This document shows positions 1 through 7,480 of a stretch of 42,726 nucleotides of DNA, in pieces (within the stretch, counting starts at the first letter, position 1; every line of letters starts with the position of its first letter). Made by a program: the position numbers and the translations under genes. This DNA comes from Bacillus thuringiensis. Its GTDB lineage: Bacteria; Bacillota; Bacilli; Bacillales; Bacillaceae_G. Below the pieces are notes generated by a model, which was given only the letters and a program-made list of their open reading frames with translations, made no database searches and was not told the DNA's origin. The stretch spans positions 1-42,726 of the forward strand of contig NZ_CP012104.1 of assembly GCF_001182785.1 (NCBI RefSeq). The letters run 5' to 3'.

Positions 1-355
1 AGCAGCAAGAAAGGCAACAAATCACAAGTTAGTCATAACGATCAGCATCAAATTAACAATCATCAAGTATTTGAAGTTAATGCGGTTCGGATTAAAGATA
101 ATAAAGCTAATTCGATAGCAAGAAAAAATGATGATGCCACTAGCGGTCCTTATGGGAGTTATTGCTGTTATCTCCCTGCTAGTATCACAATTCATATTCG
201 CAGGTATTTGCGCCGTTATCGGCTTCTTTTGCTATAAAAATATTAAAGTACCAGTAGGTGTTATGTGTCCTTCTTGTAAGAGACAGCAGCCGTTATTGTT
301 CAAACAAAAAGAGATACAGTGTTTAAAATGTAAAAGTACTCTTATAATCAAGTAA
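1..355 (+). pseudogene. DUF4236-type protein, C-terminal part (continues from 42550 across the join), frameshifted
   Basis: Base 1 continues, in frame, the DUF4236 domain that runs off the right edge of the window (SSKKGNK after SYEKRL). That frame is open to base 126. The next section, from MMMPLAVLMG at 128, lies in the +1 frame and ends with TAA at 353-355. Removing one A from the six-A run at 123-128 restores a single frame of about 176 residues: DUF4236 domain, hydrophilic linker, a hydrophobic segment of roughly 35 residues (one or two membrane passes), and a small zinc-ribbon-like tail with CPSC and CLKC pairs. The function of the family is unknown to me. The domain order looks natural, so the extra A is either a sequencing error or a recent lesion. 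Confidence 0.7.
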
Positions 356-358
356 AAA

Positions 359-390
359 GGCATTCGGATTGAATGTCTTCTCTTTTATCC
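359..390 (+). terminator. Intrinsic terminator after the DUF4236 gene
   Basis: GGCATTC (359-365) pairs with GAATGTC (371-377), with one G-U pair, and is followed by a T-rich tract. It begins 4 bases after the stop codon. Confidence 0.65.
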
Positions 391-472
391 TTTTTTAAAA
401 TTTCACGTACTATATCTGATTGATAAAACCAAATCCAGAAATAGCGCTATTGTAACAGTCCCCTAACATAAT

Positions 473-495
473 AAAAACCCCCTAAATAGGAGGTT
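473..495 (-). terminator. Intrinsic terminator downstream of rep
   Basis: Read on the minus strand, AACCTCC pairs with GGGGGTT around a six-base loop and is followed by TTTTTATT. It lies about 110 bases beyond the rep stop and would end the rep transcript. Confidence 0.7.
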
Positions 496-539
496 CACTA
501 AGTTCATATATAAGTAGTCCAAATAATCTATGGTTTAAC

Positions 540-609
540 AAGACAACCCTGGGACACTTTGGTTTTAATATTAATTTTATCGTTTAAGAAGACAACGGTG
601 GGACATTTT
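540..609. repeat. Two direct repeats just 3' of rep
   Basis: A 21-base word, AAGACAACSSTGGGACAYTTT in consensus, occurs at 540-560 and 589-609, a spacing of 49 bases. It is not coding: 49 is not a multiple of three and both copies contain stops in the rep frame. Position next to the replication gene makes an iteron or Rep-binding role plausible. This is inference. Confidence 0.5.
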
Positions 610-1913
610 ATAATTGTTTTAATAGTCGACCTACAACTGACTTTGAGAATCCTGTTATTTCGGCTAATTTCCGCATCGATGCTTTCGGGTTAGCCTCTTT
701 AATTGCTTTCAATACCTCTAGCTTGTCCTCTTTCTTCTCTTGTTCTGCTAATAAATATTCTTCTCTTGTTACTGACCCACGCTTTATACGCTTCCTTTCC
801 GTATCACGTCGTTGCTTCTCTACTTTATCGATTAAAGTACTCATTTTTTCTTTTTCATCTTGTGTGAAATTGATATTTAGCTTCCTGATTACTGTATCAT
901 TACGCATAGGCTTAACTATGTTACTTGGTAAACCGAAACGCTTATAGCCATTCTTCGCAAACTCATCAAAGAAAATCATAGCGTCCTTATACGCATTCTT
1001 CGCCGTGCGCTCCACTTCTTTCTTTGGTTGTGGATCAGCAAGCTTCGCATTCAATTGAAACGTCATTTCTAACGTTGCTGCTTGGTTTTTAACGATTAAC
1101 GCTGTTGTGAATGAATAAATGTATGTTAAATCGTTCCGATTCTCTATAACGCCGTTTCTAAACTCTACAATCATTTCTAAATCAGCTTTACGCTTCGTAT
1201 TTAAACTGTATAAGTCCATTACCCCTTTACGTGCTGGTAACGTCGTTAAAGTACCTTTACGCTTCGTTTTGCGCTTTTTCTCTAGTGGTGGTACATATTC
1301 ATATAGTTCTTGTAACGAATACTCTCTTTCTGTCCATAAATCCACTGTAATTTGTTGACCGGTTTTACCATGAGTGCTATAAGGTAAACGAAATACCCGA
1401 GATAAGTCTGAACACGAACCGTCAGCGCCTAACGGCATAAGCATTTTTACAAAGTGATTCGTTATGTATTTGTGTTAAATATGCCATTTGCGGAGCAGCG
1501 CCACCACTTATACTATAAACTAATTGCACTCCACGACCGTTCATAATGATATTTGGGCATGGTAGCGAACCGCTGAATACAAAATCGTGCAGTTGTTTTA
1601 TTACATACTCTTTTGAGAGTCCTATTTTATAAAAGTCCAAGTCTACGCCTATGTTTCTTATTTGCTTCAAATCAGCCGTTTTACGACTTCCGTGTTCAAA
1701 TGCATTAAGAGATAGATAGACGTCTTTTAAACCTCGTTCTGAAGCTTTTAACAAGTGTTTTAAGTCGCGAAGACCATACCAAATTTGTTTATGTTGCTCG
1801 TTGCTTAAATCAATTGTAACAACATACCCTGATTTTTTCCGTTCTGATAAGTAACATTCATACCAGGAATCAATGAACGTTTCCCCTTGCGGCTTCCGAA
1901 TTGCCACTGACAT
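608..1913 (-). pseudogene. Plasmid replication initiator (primase-like Rep), split by a +1 frameshift
   Basis: Two minus-strand frames together look like one replication protein of about 434 residues. The N-terminal part (start ATG at 1913, AAGGAGG eight bases upstream) has an acidic NIGVDLDFYK motif and a PNIIMNGRGVQLVY motif, as in archaeo-eukaryotic-primase-like Rep proteins. The C-terminal part has PLGADGSCSDLSRVFRLP followed by STHGKTG, then a basic region, and ends in a helix-turn-helix (MRKLAEITGFSKSVVGRLL). The first frame stops at 1422 and the second opens at 1444. Deleting one A from the CAAATA run near 1468 joins them as TQYITNHFVKMLMPLG. As written, Rep would be truncated. I cannot tell sequencing error from true loss. 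Confidence 0.75.
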
Positions 1914-1971
1914 ACAAATAGCCTCCTTATACAAATAAAAGGAAGCTACACAAGAATATATTACACTTTAC

Positions 1972-2003
1972 CTGTCTAATAGTTTTTGATATTATATAGA
2001 CAG
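1972..2003. promoter_or_regulatory. Overlapping divergent promoters in a dyad between rep and par
   Basis: On the plus strand TTTACC (1967-1972) and TATTAT (1990-1995) are 17 bases apart. On the minus strand TATAAT (1996-1991) could serve rep, leaving about a 70-base leader. CTGTCTA (1972-1978) and TAGACAG (1997-2003) form a dyad over both. One regulator, or competition for polymerase, could therefore set both transcripts. Confidence 0.45.
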
Positions 2004-2180
2004 AAGTTAATAAACACCAAGAAATTTCTTGTGTAACTATTTGAAGGATCCATTCTCAAACTTTGGTCGGGGAGAGAATGGGTCCTTTCGTCTTTATTCC
2101 GTTTTTTTCTACAATTATTGTAACGCAAGATTCATATACTTACAAGGACAGACGACAAGCCTAGCGCTTGTCTTTTTTTA
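2003..2180 (+). ncRNA. Possible short RNA between rep and parA
   Basis: Part of the 1914-2365 gap, which holds no convincing gene. Downstream of the plus-strand promoter candidate at 1967-1995 is a 12-base-pair hairpin (GGATCCATTCTC at 2046-2057 with GAGAATGGGTCC at 2074-2085). A strong terminator follows at 2154-2180. A transcript of about 175 bases would end before parA. Whether it controls copy number or is only a leader is unknown. Confidence 0.35.
2154..2180 (+). terminator. Strong intrinsic terminator upstream of parA
   Basis: GACAAGC (2154-2160), loop CTAGC, GCTTGTC (2166-2172), then seven or more T. Confidence 0.8.
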
Positions 2181-2310
2181 TTTTTATAGCAGGTAAACAC
2201 TTGTTATTACAGAATTGATAAGCAATATGTTAAATTGACAAAAACAAAATGATATGTTTTCATTTTGTTATCATTACAACTACATAAAAAATAACGTATA
2301 AATTACATCA

Positions 2311-2340
2311 CGTTAATATTAACGTTAACATTAAATTAAC
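2311..2340. repeat. AT-rich GTTAAC-type repeats upstream of parA (candidate par operator/centromere)
   Basis: GTTAATATTAAC, GTTAACATTAA and ATTAACAT words lie back to back just before the parA ribosome site. A TTGACA hexamer and a CAAAATGA/TCATTTTG inverted repeat lie at about 2235-2268. The same words recur inside the RHH gene (about 3240-3312) and after it (3541-3592). RHH partition proteins usually bind short repeats of this kind. Confidence 0.5.
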
Positions 2341-2365
2341 ATAAAAAAATAATGGAGGTGCCTAA

Positions 2366-3162
2366 ATGGCCTACAAATTAGCGTTTGTGCAGAACAAAGG
2401 TGGCGTTTTGAAGACTTCTATGGCTGTAAAATACAGCTGGATTGTTCGCTAAACAAGGGAAAAAAGTATTGATTGTTGACGCTGACGAACAAGGAAACGT
2501 GTTACTATCATTTGGTAAAAATCCGGATGAATACAAACTAACATTGTATGATGTTCTTGTTGATTATGTATCACCAAAAGCAGCAATCATTAATGTTTAT
2601 GAAAATATTGATGTACTGCCGTCTAATACCGATATGGGTTTTTTAGATTTTGACATTTTACCCCATCAAGATAAGTATATTAATCCATTCCTTTTATTAA
2701 AGGTTGCTCTAATGTCTATCGAAGAACATTATGATGTTATTATTTTTGATAGTCCGCCTAGTTCCGGATTAATTCAAAGTAACGTTATTTGCTGTACGGA
2801 CAATATCATGATTCCTTTCCAACCAGAAAGATATAATGTTAGATCTTTAATTAAGTTGATCGATGTACTTAAAGGTTTCCGCGAACAAAACAATCCCGAT
2901 CTGAAAATTGTAGGTGTAGCATCTACACTTGTACAAAAAAAACACGGTTTTACATCAAAGTGTTATGCAAGATGCAAAAGAATTTTGCGAATCAGAAGAT
3001 GTACACTATTTCGATACGTTTATACCTAAGACTATTCAATTTGCTAATGCAATCGCTAATGAAGAATTGCCGTTAACTTTAGCAAAGAAAAATAATGAAT
3101 TTGCCTTGTATTATAAAAATCTATTTAAGGAGCTGAATGAAGTTGAATCGCAAAATGTCTAA
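2366..3162 (+). pseudogene. parA: ParA-family partition ATPase, two single-base frameshifts
   Basis: Starts at ATG 2366 after GGAGG. It begins AYKLAFVQNKGGVLKTSMAV, a deviant Walker A, where the usual GGVGKT glycine is replaced by leucine. The frame then breaks at GTAAAATAC (near 2425). Removing one A gives VNTAGLFAKQGKKVLIVDAD, the normal continuation. The middle part has VDADEQGN and the Walker B-like YDVIIFDSPPSSG. A second extra A in the eight-A run at 2935-2942 separates STLVQK from NTVLHQSVMQDAKEF and the C-terminus, ending at 3162. Repaired, the protein is about 264 residues, normal for plasmid ParA. It overlaps the RHH gene. Confidence 0.8.
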
Positions 3163-3502
3163 TCTTTTCCCTGGTAGTGCTACAAGAACTACTGAAGACA
3201 TTAATAAATCAGAAATACAACATCCAGAAAACAATAACGAAACATTAACAAAACAAAATGATAATGTTAACAATAACGTTAATGAAACGTTAAAAGAACA
3301 AGTTAACATTAATATAGAGAATGATGATATCTTAGGTTTTCTAAAAGAGGAACAAGAGAAGAAAGTTGTGGGATTCCATTTAGATAAAGATGTAAGACAA
3401 GCCTTCCAAAAGGTATTAGGTAAGAAGCCGCAACGTGGGGCACAATCAGAGCTTGCGAATAGAATTTTCCGTGACTTCTTTGAAAAAAGAGGATTACTAT
3501 AA
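3137..3502 (+). CDS. Small ribbon-helix-helix-like partition protein (ParR/ParB-type partner)
   Basis: 121 residues overlapping the end of parA by 26 bases, with AAGGAG four bases before ATG 3137. ATG 3155 is an alternative. The first 70 residues are Asn/Glu/Thr-rich and look disordered. The C-terminal 45 residues (VVGFHLDKDVRQAF...RIFRDFFEKR) fit a short strand followed by two helices, as in RHH DNA-binding proteins. Position after parA implies a centromere-binding adaptor and operon regulator. Its own coding sequence carries several GTTAAC/AACGTTAA words like those flanking the operon, and these may be extra binding sites. Confidence 0.65.
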   Translation: MKLNRKMSNLFPGSATRTTEDINKSEIQHPENNNETLTKQNDNVNNNVNETLKEQVNINIENDDILGFLKEEQEKKVVGFHLDKDVRQAFQKVLGKKPQRGAQSELANRIFRDFFEKRGLL

Positions 3503-3535
3503 ACTCTACATTTTGTAGGGTTTATTTTTTTTATT
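3500..3535 (+). terminator. Terminator of the par operon
   Basis: AAACTCTACA pairs with TGTAGGGTTT around TTT and is followed by a long T tract, immediately after the stop codon. Confidence 0.75.
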
Positions 3536-3540
3536 ATTAA

Positions 3541-3592
3541 AACGTTTTAAATACATTAATGTTAACGTTATGTTGTTTTAATATTAATGTTA
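3541..3592. repeat. AT-rich GTTAAC-type repeats downstream of the par genes
   Basis: AACGTTTTAA, ATTAATGTTAACGTTA and TTAATATTAATGTTAA words follow each other. They match the words upstream of parA and inside the RHH gene. This is a candidate parS/centromere cluster. Confidence 0.5.
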
Positions 3593-3625
3593 AAAATATA
3601 TTAAAAACATTTTTATAAAACAATG

Positions 3626-3649
3626 AAAACCGCCCAATAGGACGGCTTT
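3626..3649. terminator. Bidirectional terminator between par and lysis genes
   Basis: AAACCGCCC, loop AATA, GGACGGCTTT. Flanking T-rich sequence on both strands suits the convergent par (+) and lysozyme (-) transcripts. On the minus strand it marks the end of the late operon. Confidence 0.65.
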
Positions 3650-3655
3650 CATTGT

Positions 3656-4489
3656 TTATTTCTTAATATACTCGTAATACCATTTACCTTCAGGTCTAGT
3701 ATCCATCCACCAAGTAATTTTATCTAATTCAGGATTCGGCAACACTTCCGTTTGCAAGTATGCTGTACCGGTTAATGGATCAGAAATAACTTGTCCTTTA
3801 GTACCACGCTCGGCCATAGCATTTAATACTTCCGGAACCAATGAAACGCCAAATCCACCAGACTTAACATATTGATATCCGCCATTAGAAATAGGTTGCT
3901 CGTTTCCTATAAACCAAGATAAAGGTTTATTTCCGATTAAAGAATTTAAATCAACCTTCCCGACTCCATCGAGCCATCCTCCTGTTTCCCCGTCCGCGTA
4001 TTGCCAAATATCGCAAGGGTATTTAGGTCTAGGTCCACCATAACGAGGAATCCACAGGAAATCAGCTTTCACATTGCTTAATCCATATTTGTTATACATG
4101 TGGTGACTTACATAAAAACCAACTTTCCACCCTTTAGACTTACAACGATCAATGAAGGCTTGAGATGCTTCCGCTATCTTTTGCTCTCCACATGATTTCA
4201 ATGTATCATCTTCAGTATCTAAAACTAAGAATTTAGCATTAGGACTAACACGAGCCATAAAATCATCTGCTTCTTTAATCGCATCATTTACACTTACAAA
4301 ACAACCATATGCGTAAGCTGCATGGGGAATATTTCGTTTCTCTAATTCTTTTACATATCCGTTATAATATTGATCTATCATATTAGAACCGTATTGCACA
4401 CGGCAAATACATAAATCTAATTGTGGTCCGAGTACATCCCATTTTATTGAACCTGCATTCCATTTAGAAATATCGATAATTTGTCCCAT
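3656..4489 (-). CDS. Endolysin, GH25-family lysozyme
   Basis: 277 residues. The N-terminal two thirds (about 1-195) is a glycoside hydrolase family 25 muramidase: IIDISKWN at the start with Asp6, and LVLDTEDD with Asp91/Glu93, the usual acidic catalytic pair. WIPRYGG and DIWQYADG are typical late motifs. The C-terminal 80 residues (YQYVKSGGFGVSLVPEV onward) look like a separate cell-wall-binding or accessory module. No signal peptide is seen, so release should depend on a holin. Its ATG overlaps the TAA of the holin-like gene by one base. Cuts peptidoglycan glycan strands at the end of infection. Confidence 0.88.
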   Translation of the reverse strand: MGQIIDISKWNAGSIKWDVLGPQLDLCICRVQYGSNMIDQYYNGYVKELEKRNIPHAAYAYGCFVSVNDAIKEADDFMARVSPNAKFLVLDTEDDTLKSCGEQKIAEASQAFIDRCKSKGWKVGFYVSHHMYNKYGLSNVKADFLWIPRYGGPRPKYPCDIWQYADGETGGWLDGVGKVDLNSLIGNKPLSWFIGNEQPISNGGYQYVKSGGFGVSLVPEVLNAMAERGTKGQVISDPLTGTAYLQTEVLPNPELDKITWWMDTRPEGKWYYEYIKK

Positions 4490-4716
4490 TATTTATCGTC
4501 CCCTTCAAAAAGTTTTTGTTTAATTTCTGTTACATCTTTAGAAATAGACCCGAAAGCTTTCGCTTGCTCTTCAATGACTTGTTGGTTCTTTTGGATTACT
4601 AATTGATATTGTTCTTCACGTTGCTCATTCTTTTTTTGCGTAGTAAAAAGCATCCATACGAATAATGCTGCGAATGCTCCTTGTTGAATAACTGAATTGA
4701 AAATTGCATCTTCCAT
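4489..4716 (-). CDS. Holin-like membrane protein (BhlA/UviB type)
   Basis: 75 residues from ATG 4716. The upstream ATG at 4725 touches the GGAG and is too close. One hydrophobic segment near the N-terminus (about residues 11-27, GAFAALFVWMLFTT) is followed by a charged coiled-coil-like stretch rich in Glu, Gln and Lys. This is the layout of BhlA/UviB-type holins and bacteriocin-associated proteins. Directly upstream of the lysozyme, as usual for a holin/endolysin pair. Confidence 0.75.
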   Translation of the reverse strand: MEDAIFNSVIQQGAFAALFVWMLFTTQKKNEQREEQYQLVIQKNQQVIEEQAKAFGSISKDVTEIKQKLFEGDDK

Positions 4717-4755
4717 TATTACCATCTCCTTTTTAGATAAAATAAAAAGAGCAGC

Positions 4756-5205
4756 TTATAACTGCTCTGTAGTTACTGGTGGTTCTTCAGTTGTTGGTTG
4801 CTCTGGTTCTGTTACAGGTGGTTGTTCCGGCTCTTTTGGTTCTTCTTTTACTGGGACAACTTGCTTCACATCGATTCTCGAGAAGATGTAGTCTCCGATT
4901 ACAACTGTTACCGTATTATTGTTATTCAACTGCTCGTTTAGGAAAATCGGATCATAATCATTTGTGATAATCTCAATCTCTTTTCCTCCGTTTGTATGAA
5001 CTTTTAACTTTGTAGTTCCTTCCGCAGTAGGTAGGTTAATAGGTAAAATACGTTTCACATCAATTCGTTGAATGATAAAATCACCGATAAGAACGGTGAT
5101 TAAGTCTTTATCATTTAATTTGTCATTTAACACCTGTGCATTGTAATTTTCAATTTGTACCGTGTTTTTTAATCCGCCTTGCGTATGGATTTCAATTGTT
5201 TGCAT
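4756..5205 (-). CDS. Phage protein with an internally duplicated domain and a Pro/Glu-rich tail
   Basis: 149 residues from ATG 5205 (AAGGAG ten bases upstream; TTG 5211 is less likely). Two similar blocks of about 52 residues follow each other. The first has IHTQGGLKN and GDFIIQRIDVKRILPI; the second has VHTNGGKEI and GDYIFSRIDVKQVVPV. The last 30 residues are a flexible Pro/Glu/Thr tail. Lies between the tail-tip genes and the holin, overlapping the upstream small gene, so it may be a tail-tip accessory or lysis-related protein. Function unknown. Confidence 0.7.
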   Translation of the reverse strand: MQTIEIHTQGGLKNTVQIENYNAQVLNDKLNDKDLITVLIGDFIIQRIDVKRILPINLPTAEGTTKLKVHTNGGKEIEIITNDYDPIFLNEQLNNNNTVTVVIGDYIFSRIDVKQVVPVKEEPKEPEQPPVTEPEQPTTEEPPVTTEQL

Positions 5206-5374
5206 GTTCAACCATCTCCTTTTGTAGTTTTTCAGTGTATTTAATATTACATTTATCGAAAATACCTTTCTGCTCAGCCCCTACGATCGGTTTATCAACT
5301 GTAAGTGTTACATTCATAATAATTGGCGTATTACCAACTAGCTTTTTTATCAATGCTTCTGTCGCTTTATTCAT
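5192..5374 (-). CDS. Small hypothetical phage protein
   Basis: 60 residues. Its ATG overlaps the stop of the tail-associated gene by one base and its own end overlaps the next gene by 14 bases. No membrane segment or recognised motif. The tight coupling suggests a small tail-tip or host-interaction protein, but nothing in the sequence shows this directly. Confidence 0.6.
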   Translation of the reverse strand: MNKATEALIKKLVGNTPIIMNVTLTVDKPIVGAEQKGIFDKCNIKYTEKLQKEMVEHANN

Positions 5375-7461
5375 TAGAAAGTTCCTCCCGTCCGGCTCTG
5401 TATGAAGAGACGTGAAATAACGTTAGCATTAACACGACCTAACTTGTCTGGTGTGATAGTGATAACGTGCCATTTGTTTCGTTCGATTTTACCTGAATTA
5501 TCCTTAGATAAATAAGGTTCTAAATTCACATTTTCTGCTGATGTGGAAGTGACAGGCACTTCATTACCATCAACTCTAATAGTTGCCCTGCTTGGACGTT
5601 CAGATAATTTATAAATACCGTGTTGAATATCATGAATGTGGTCCGGTAAAGTGATTGTATGTGTATGGTTCGGTATATTAATTTCATGTGTGTGATGCGG
5701 TATGCTAATTTGATGCGTATGATCTGGAATAGAAACTGAATGCGTATGTGCCGGTATAGTTACACTGTGAGAATGCGCAGGTATATTTACTTGGTGTTTA
5801 TGAGACGGAATGGAAGTTGTATGCGAATGATTTCCATCCGCTGTATAAGTCCATAAATCCATTTCCGCCCCCGTAGGTAGCGCTGAACCAATAGCACCTC
5901 CACCATCATCAATTGCCGATATATAGTTTCTATACTCCATTCCACCCGTATTATCTCCAATCGTTGACTGGAATCCGAACATCATATGACGATGATTACC
6001 ACCATTGCTAGATGACGCTACAGAACCACCACCAGCTTCACTTGTGAATGTTCCGCCACCACCAGAACTAGAAGTTTGTGTGCTGCCACCACCGCTACTA
6101 GAAGTTTGTGTAGATCCACCGCCACTAGAAGTAGAGTTCACAACTCCACCACCAGAACTTGTTGAGTTAACGACAGCGCCGCCGGCAGATGTAGATTCTA
6201 CAATAGACCCACCGCCTCTTGTAGCCTTAGAATAAGCGCGAAACTCTTCAATTTCAAAAGTTAAATCTAGTGTGTTTATATTCTTTAAATCGTCAGGAAT
6301 AAAGAATTTAATGACAGCTGGATTTTCTGGATCGCAATTATCGTTATAACTATATGCAATCATTGTGGTACAACCTTGAGAATATACTTCGTTGATTTGC
6401 TGTCTCTTTTCTATGTCGGCGTAAGTTGTTCCTATGTCTGTAGCTCTATTTTCTAGCGTCAGCTTAACCGCAAGAGGATTTCCATCTGCATCATCTTTTG
6501 AATGATTCATAACTCGCAAATCCACCGATATTCCTAATTCTTCATCATAAAGACGAACTAACTTTCCAGTTTCGTACTTTTCTATTTTGTATGGATCAAT
6601 TAACTCGTAATCTATCGCGTCTATTTCATAAGTAACTTTTGGTACGCAATTCCTCATAAGCATCATTCTTGCGGAATCATAAAGTGACTGAGCGTCTTCG
6701 AATCGTCTATCAACCCAAATGTAATCTAATCCGCCATATAACTCTCTGATAAAGCCAGGAGCGTCTGTATAAGGGACACCACCATTCACGTCTTTTATAG
6801 TGAGTTGGTTTACACCTTCTCCGTATCCAAGGGGATAAATTCTTGTCATTACGTTTTTAGCATCTACAGTCCGTTTAATGCCTTTCATGGTTTTCTTATA
6901 TCGAAGTTCTCCTGTAACTTCAGCAGAATAACGAACTATGTTTAACGTCCAAGGATAAGATGAGTCGTCCCATGTCCATTGGTATTTTTCATCAAATGGC
7001 TGCGGGATACTATACAAAGGACCAAGTAAAGTAGATTCATTTTCCCATGCATAATGAAAATACCTGACAAAATCACATTGTCCTAGTTTCCAATGTTTAA
7101 TGTTTTGTTTGCTCAATAAGTACTCAATGTTCTCTCGTGTCGTCAAATTAACTCTTTGATGATAACCAAAAAGCACGCTATCCATTAGAGTGGATAAAAC
7201 GTGCTCGCATTTATAAGATATAATTTTGTTTTCTGCATCTCGTTCTTCTATACTATCCATAATACGGAACATGCCGATGCGTTTACCGTTATCGTAAATC
7301 TCTACATAATCAAACGTTTCAATTTCTTCTCGCTTAAGATCAGTGAATGGCAATGAAAAACCCGCCGTCCAAAGTTCATTGAGTGGCGGGTTGTAACTTA
7401 TTTTATATGCATTCTCAAGATATGCCTTGAGCTGCATTTGTTTGTTGTAGAGTTTTAGCAA
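5374..7461 (-). CDS. Tail-associated structural protein (prophage endopeptidase tail/Tal family) with Gly-Ser and HxH repeat arrays
   Basis: 695 residues from TTG 7461 after GAGGTGAT. Residues 1-380 resemble the N-terminal baseplate/tail-tip domain of siphovirus Tal proteins (LKLYNKQMQLKAYLENAYKI, then FDYVEIYDNGKRIGMFRI). About residues 414-484 form a Gly/Ser/Thr repeat with a GGG step every ten residues or so. About residues 544-612 carry eight or more HxH motifs at about eight-residue spacing in an IPxHxH pattern. In known tail fibres such HxH clusters coordinate metal ions along a trimeric needle. The C-terminal 80 residues are a compact domain. Follows the propeller protein and Dit, as expected for the tail tip. 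Confidence 0.82.
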   Translation of the reverse strand: MLKLYNKQMQLKAYLENAYKISYNPPLNELWTAGFSLPFTDLKREEIETFDYVEIYDNGKRIGMFRIMDSIEERDAENKIISYKCEHVLSTLMDSVLFGYHQRVNLTTRENIEYLLSKQNIKHWKLGQCDFVRYFHYAWENESTLLGPLYSIPQPFDEKYQWTWDDSSYPWTLNIVRYSAEVTGELRYKKTMKGIKRTVDAKNVMTRIYPLGYGEGVNQLTIKDVNGGVPYTDAPGFIRELYGGLDYIWVDRRFEDAQSLYDSARMMLMRNCVPKVTYEIDAIDYELIDPYKIEKYETGKLVRLYDEELGISVDLRVMNHSKDDADGNPLAVKLTLENRATDIGTTYADIEKRQQINEVYSQGCTTMIAYSYNDNCDPENPAVIKFFIPDDLKNINTLDLTFEIEEFRAYSKATRGGGSIVESTSAGGAVVNSTSSGGGVVNSTSSGGGSTQTSSSGGGSTQTSSSGGGGTFTSEAGGGSVASSSNGGNHRHMMFGFQSTIGDNTGGMEYRNYISAIDDGGGAIGSALPTGAEMDLWTYTADGNHSHTTSIPSHKHQVNIPAHSHSVTIPAHTHSVSIPDHTHQISIPHHTHEINIPNHTHTITLPDHIHDIQHGIYKLSERPSRATIRVDGNEVPVTSTSAENVNLEPYLSKDNSGKIERNKWHVITITPDKLGRVNANVISRLFIQSRTGGTF

Positions 7462-7480
7462 TGTATCACCTCAATTGTTA

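Noticed and set aside
2366..3162. Programmed frameshifting in parA
   Set aside because: Two separate +1 sites in one gene, one in a plain GTAAAATAC context without slip features; insertion error or decay is simpler.
6005..6235. Plus-strand Pro-rich frame of 76 residues
   Set aside because: Mirror of the Gly/Ser repeat of the tail protein; GGN codons read as CCN on the other strand.
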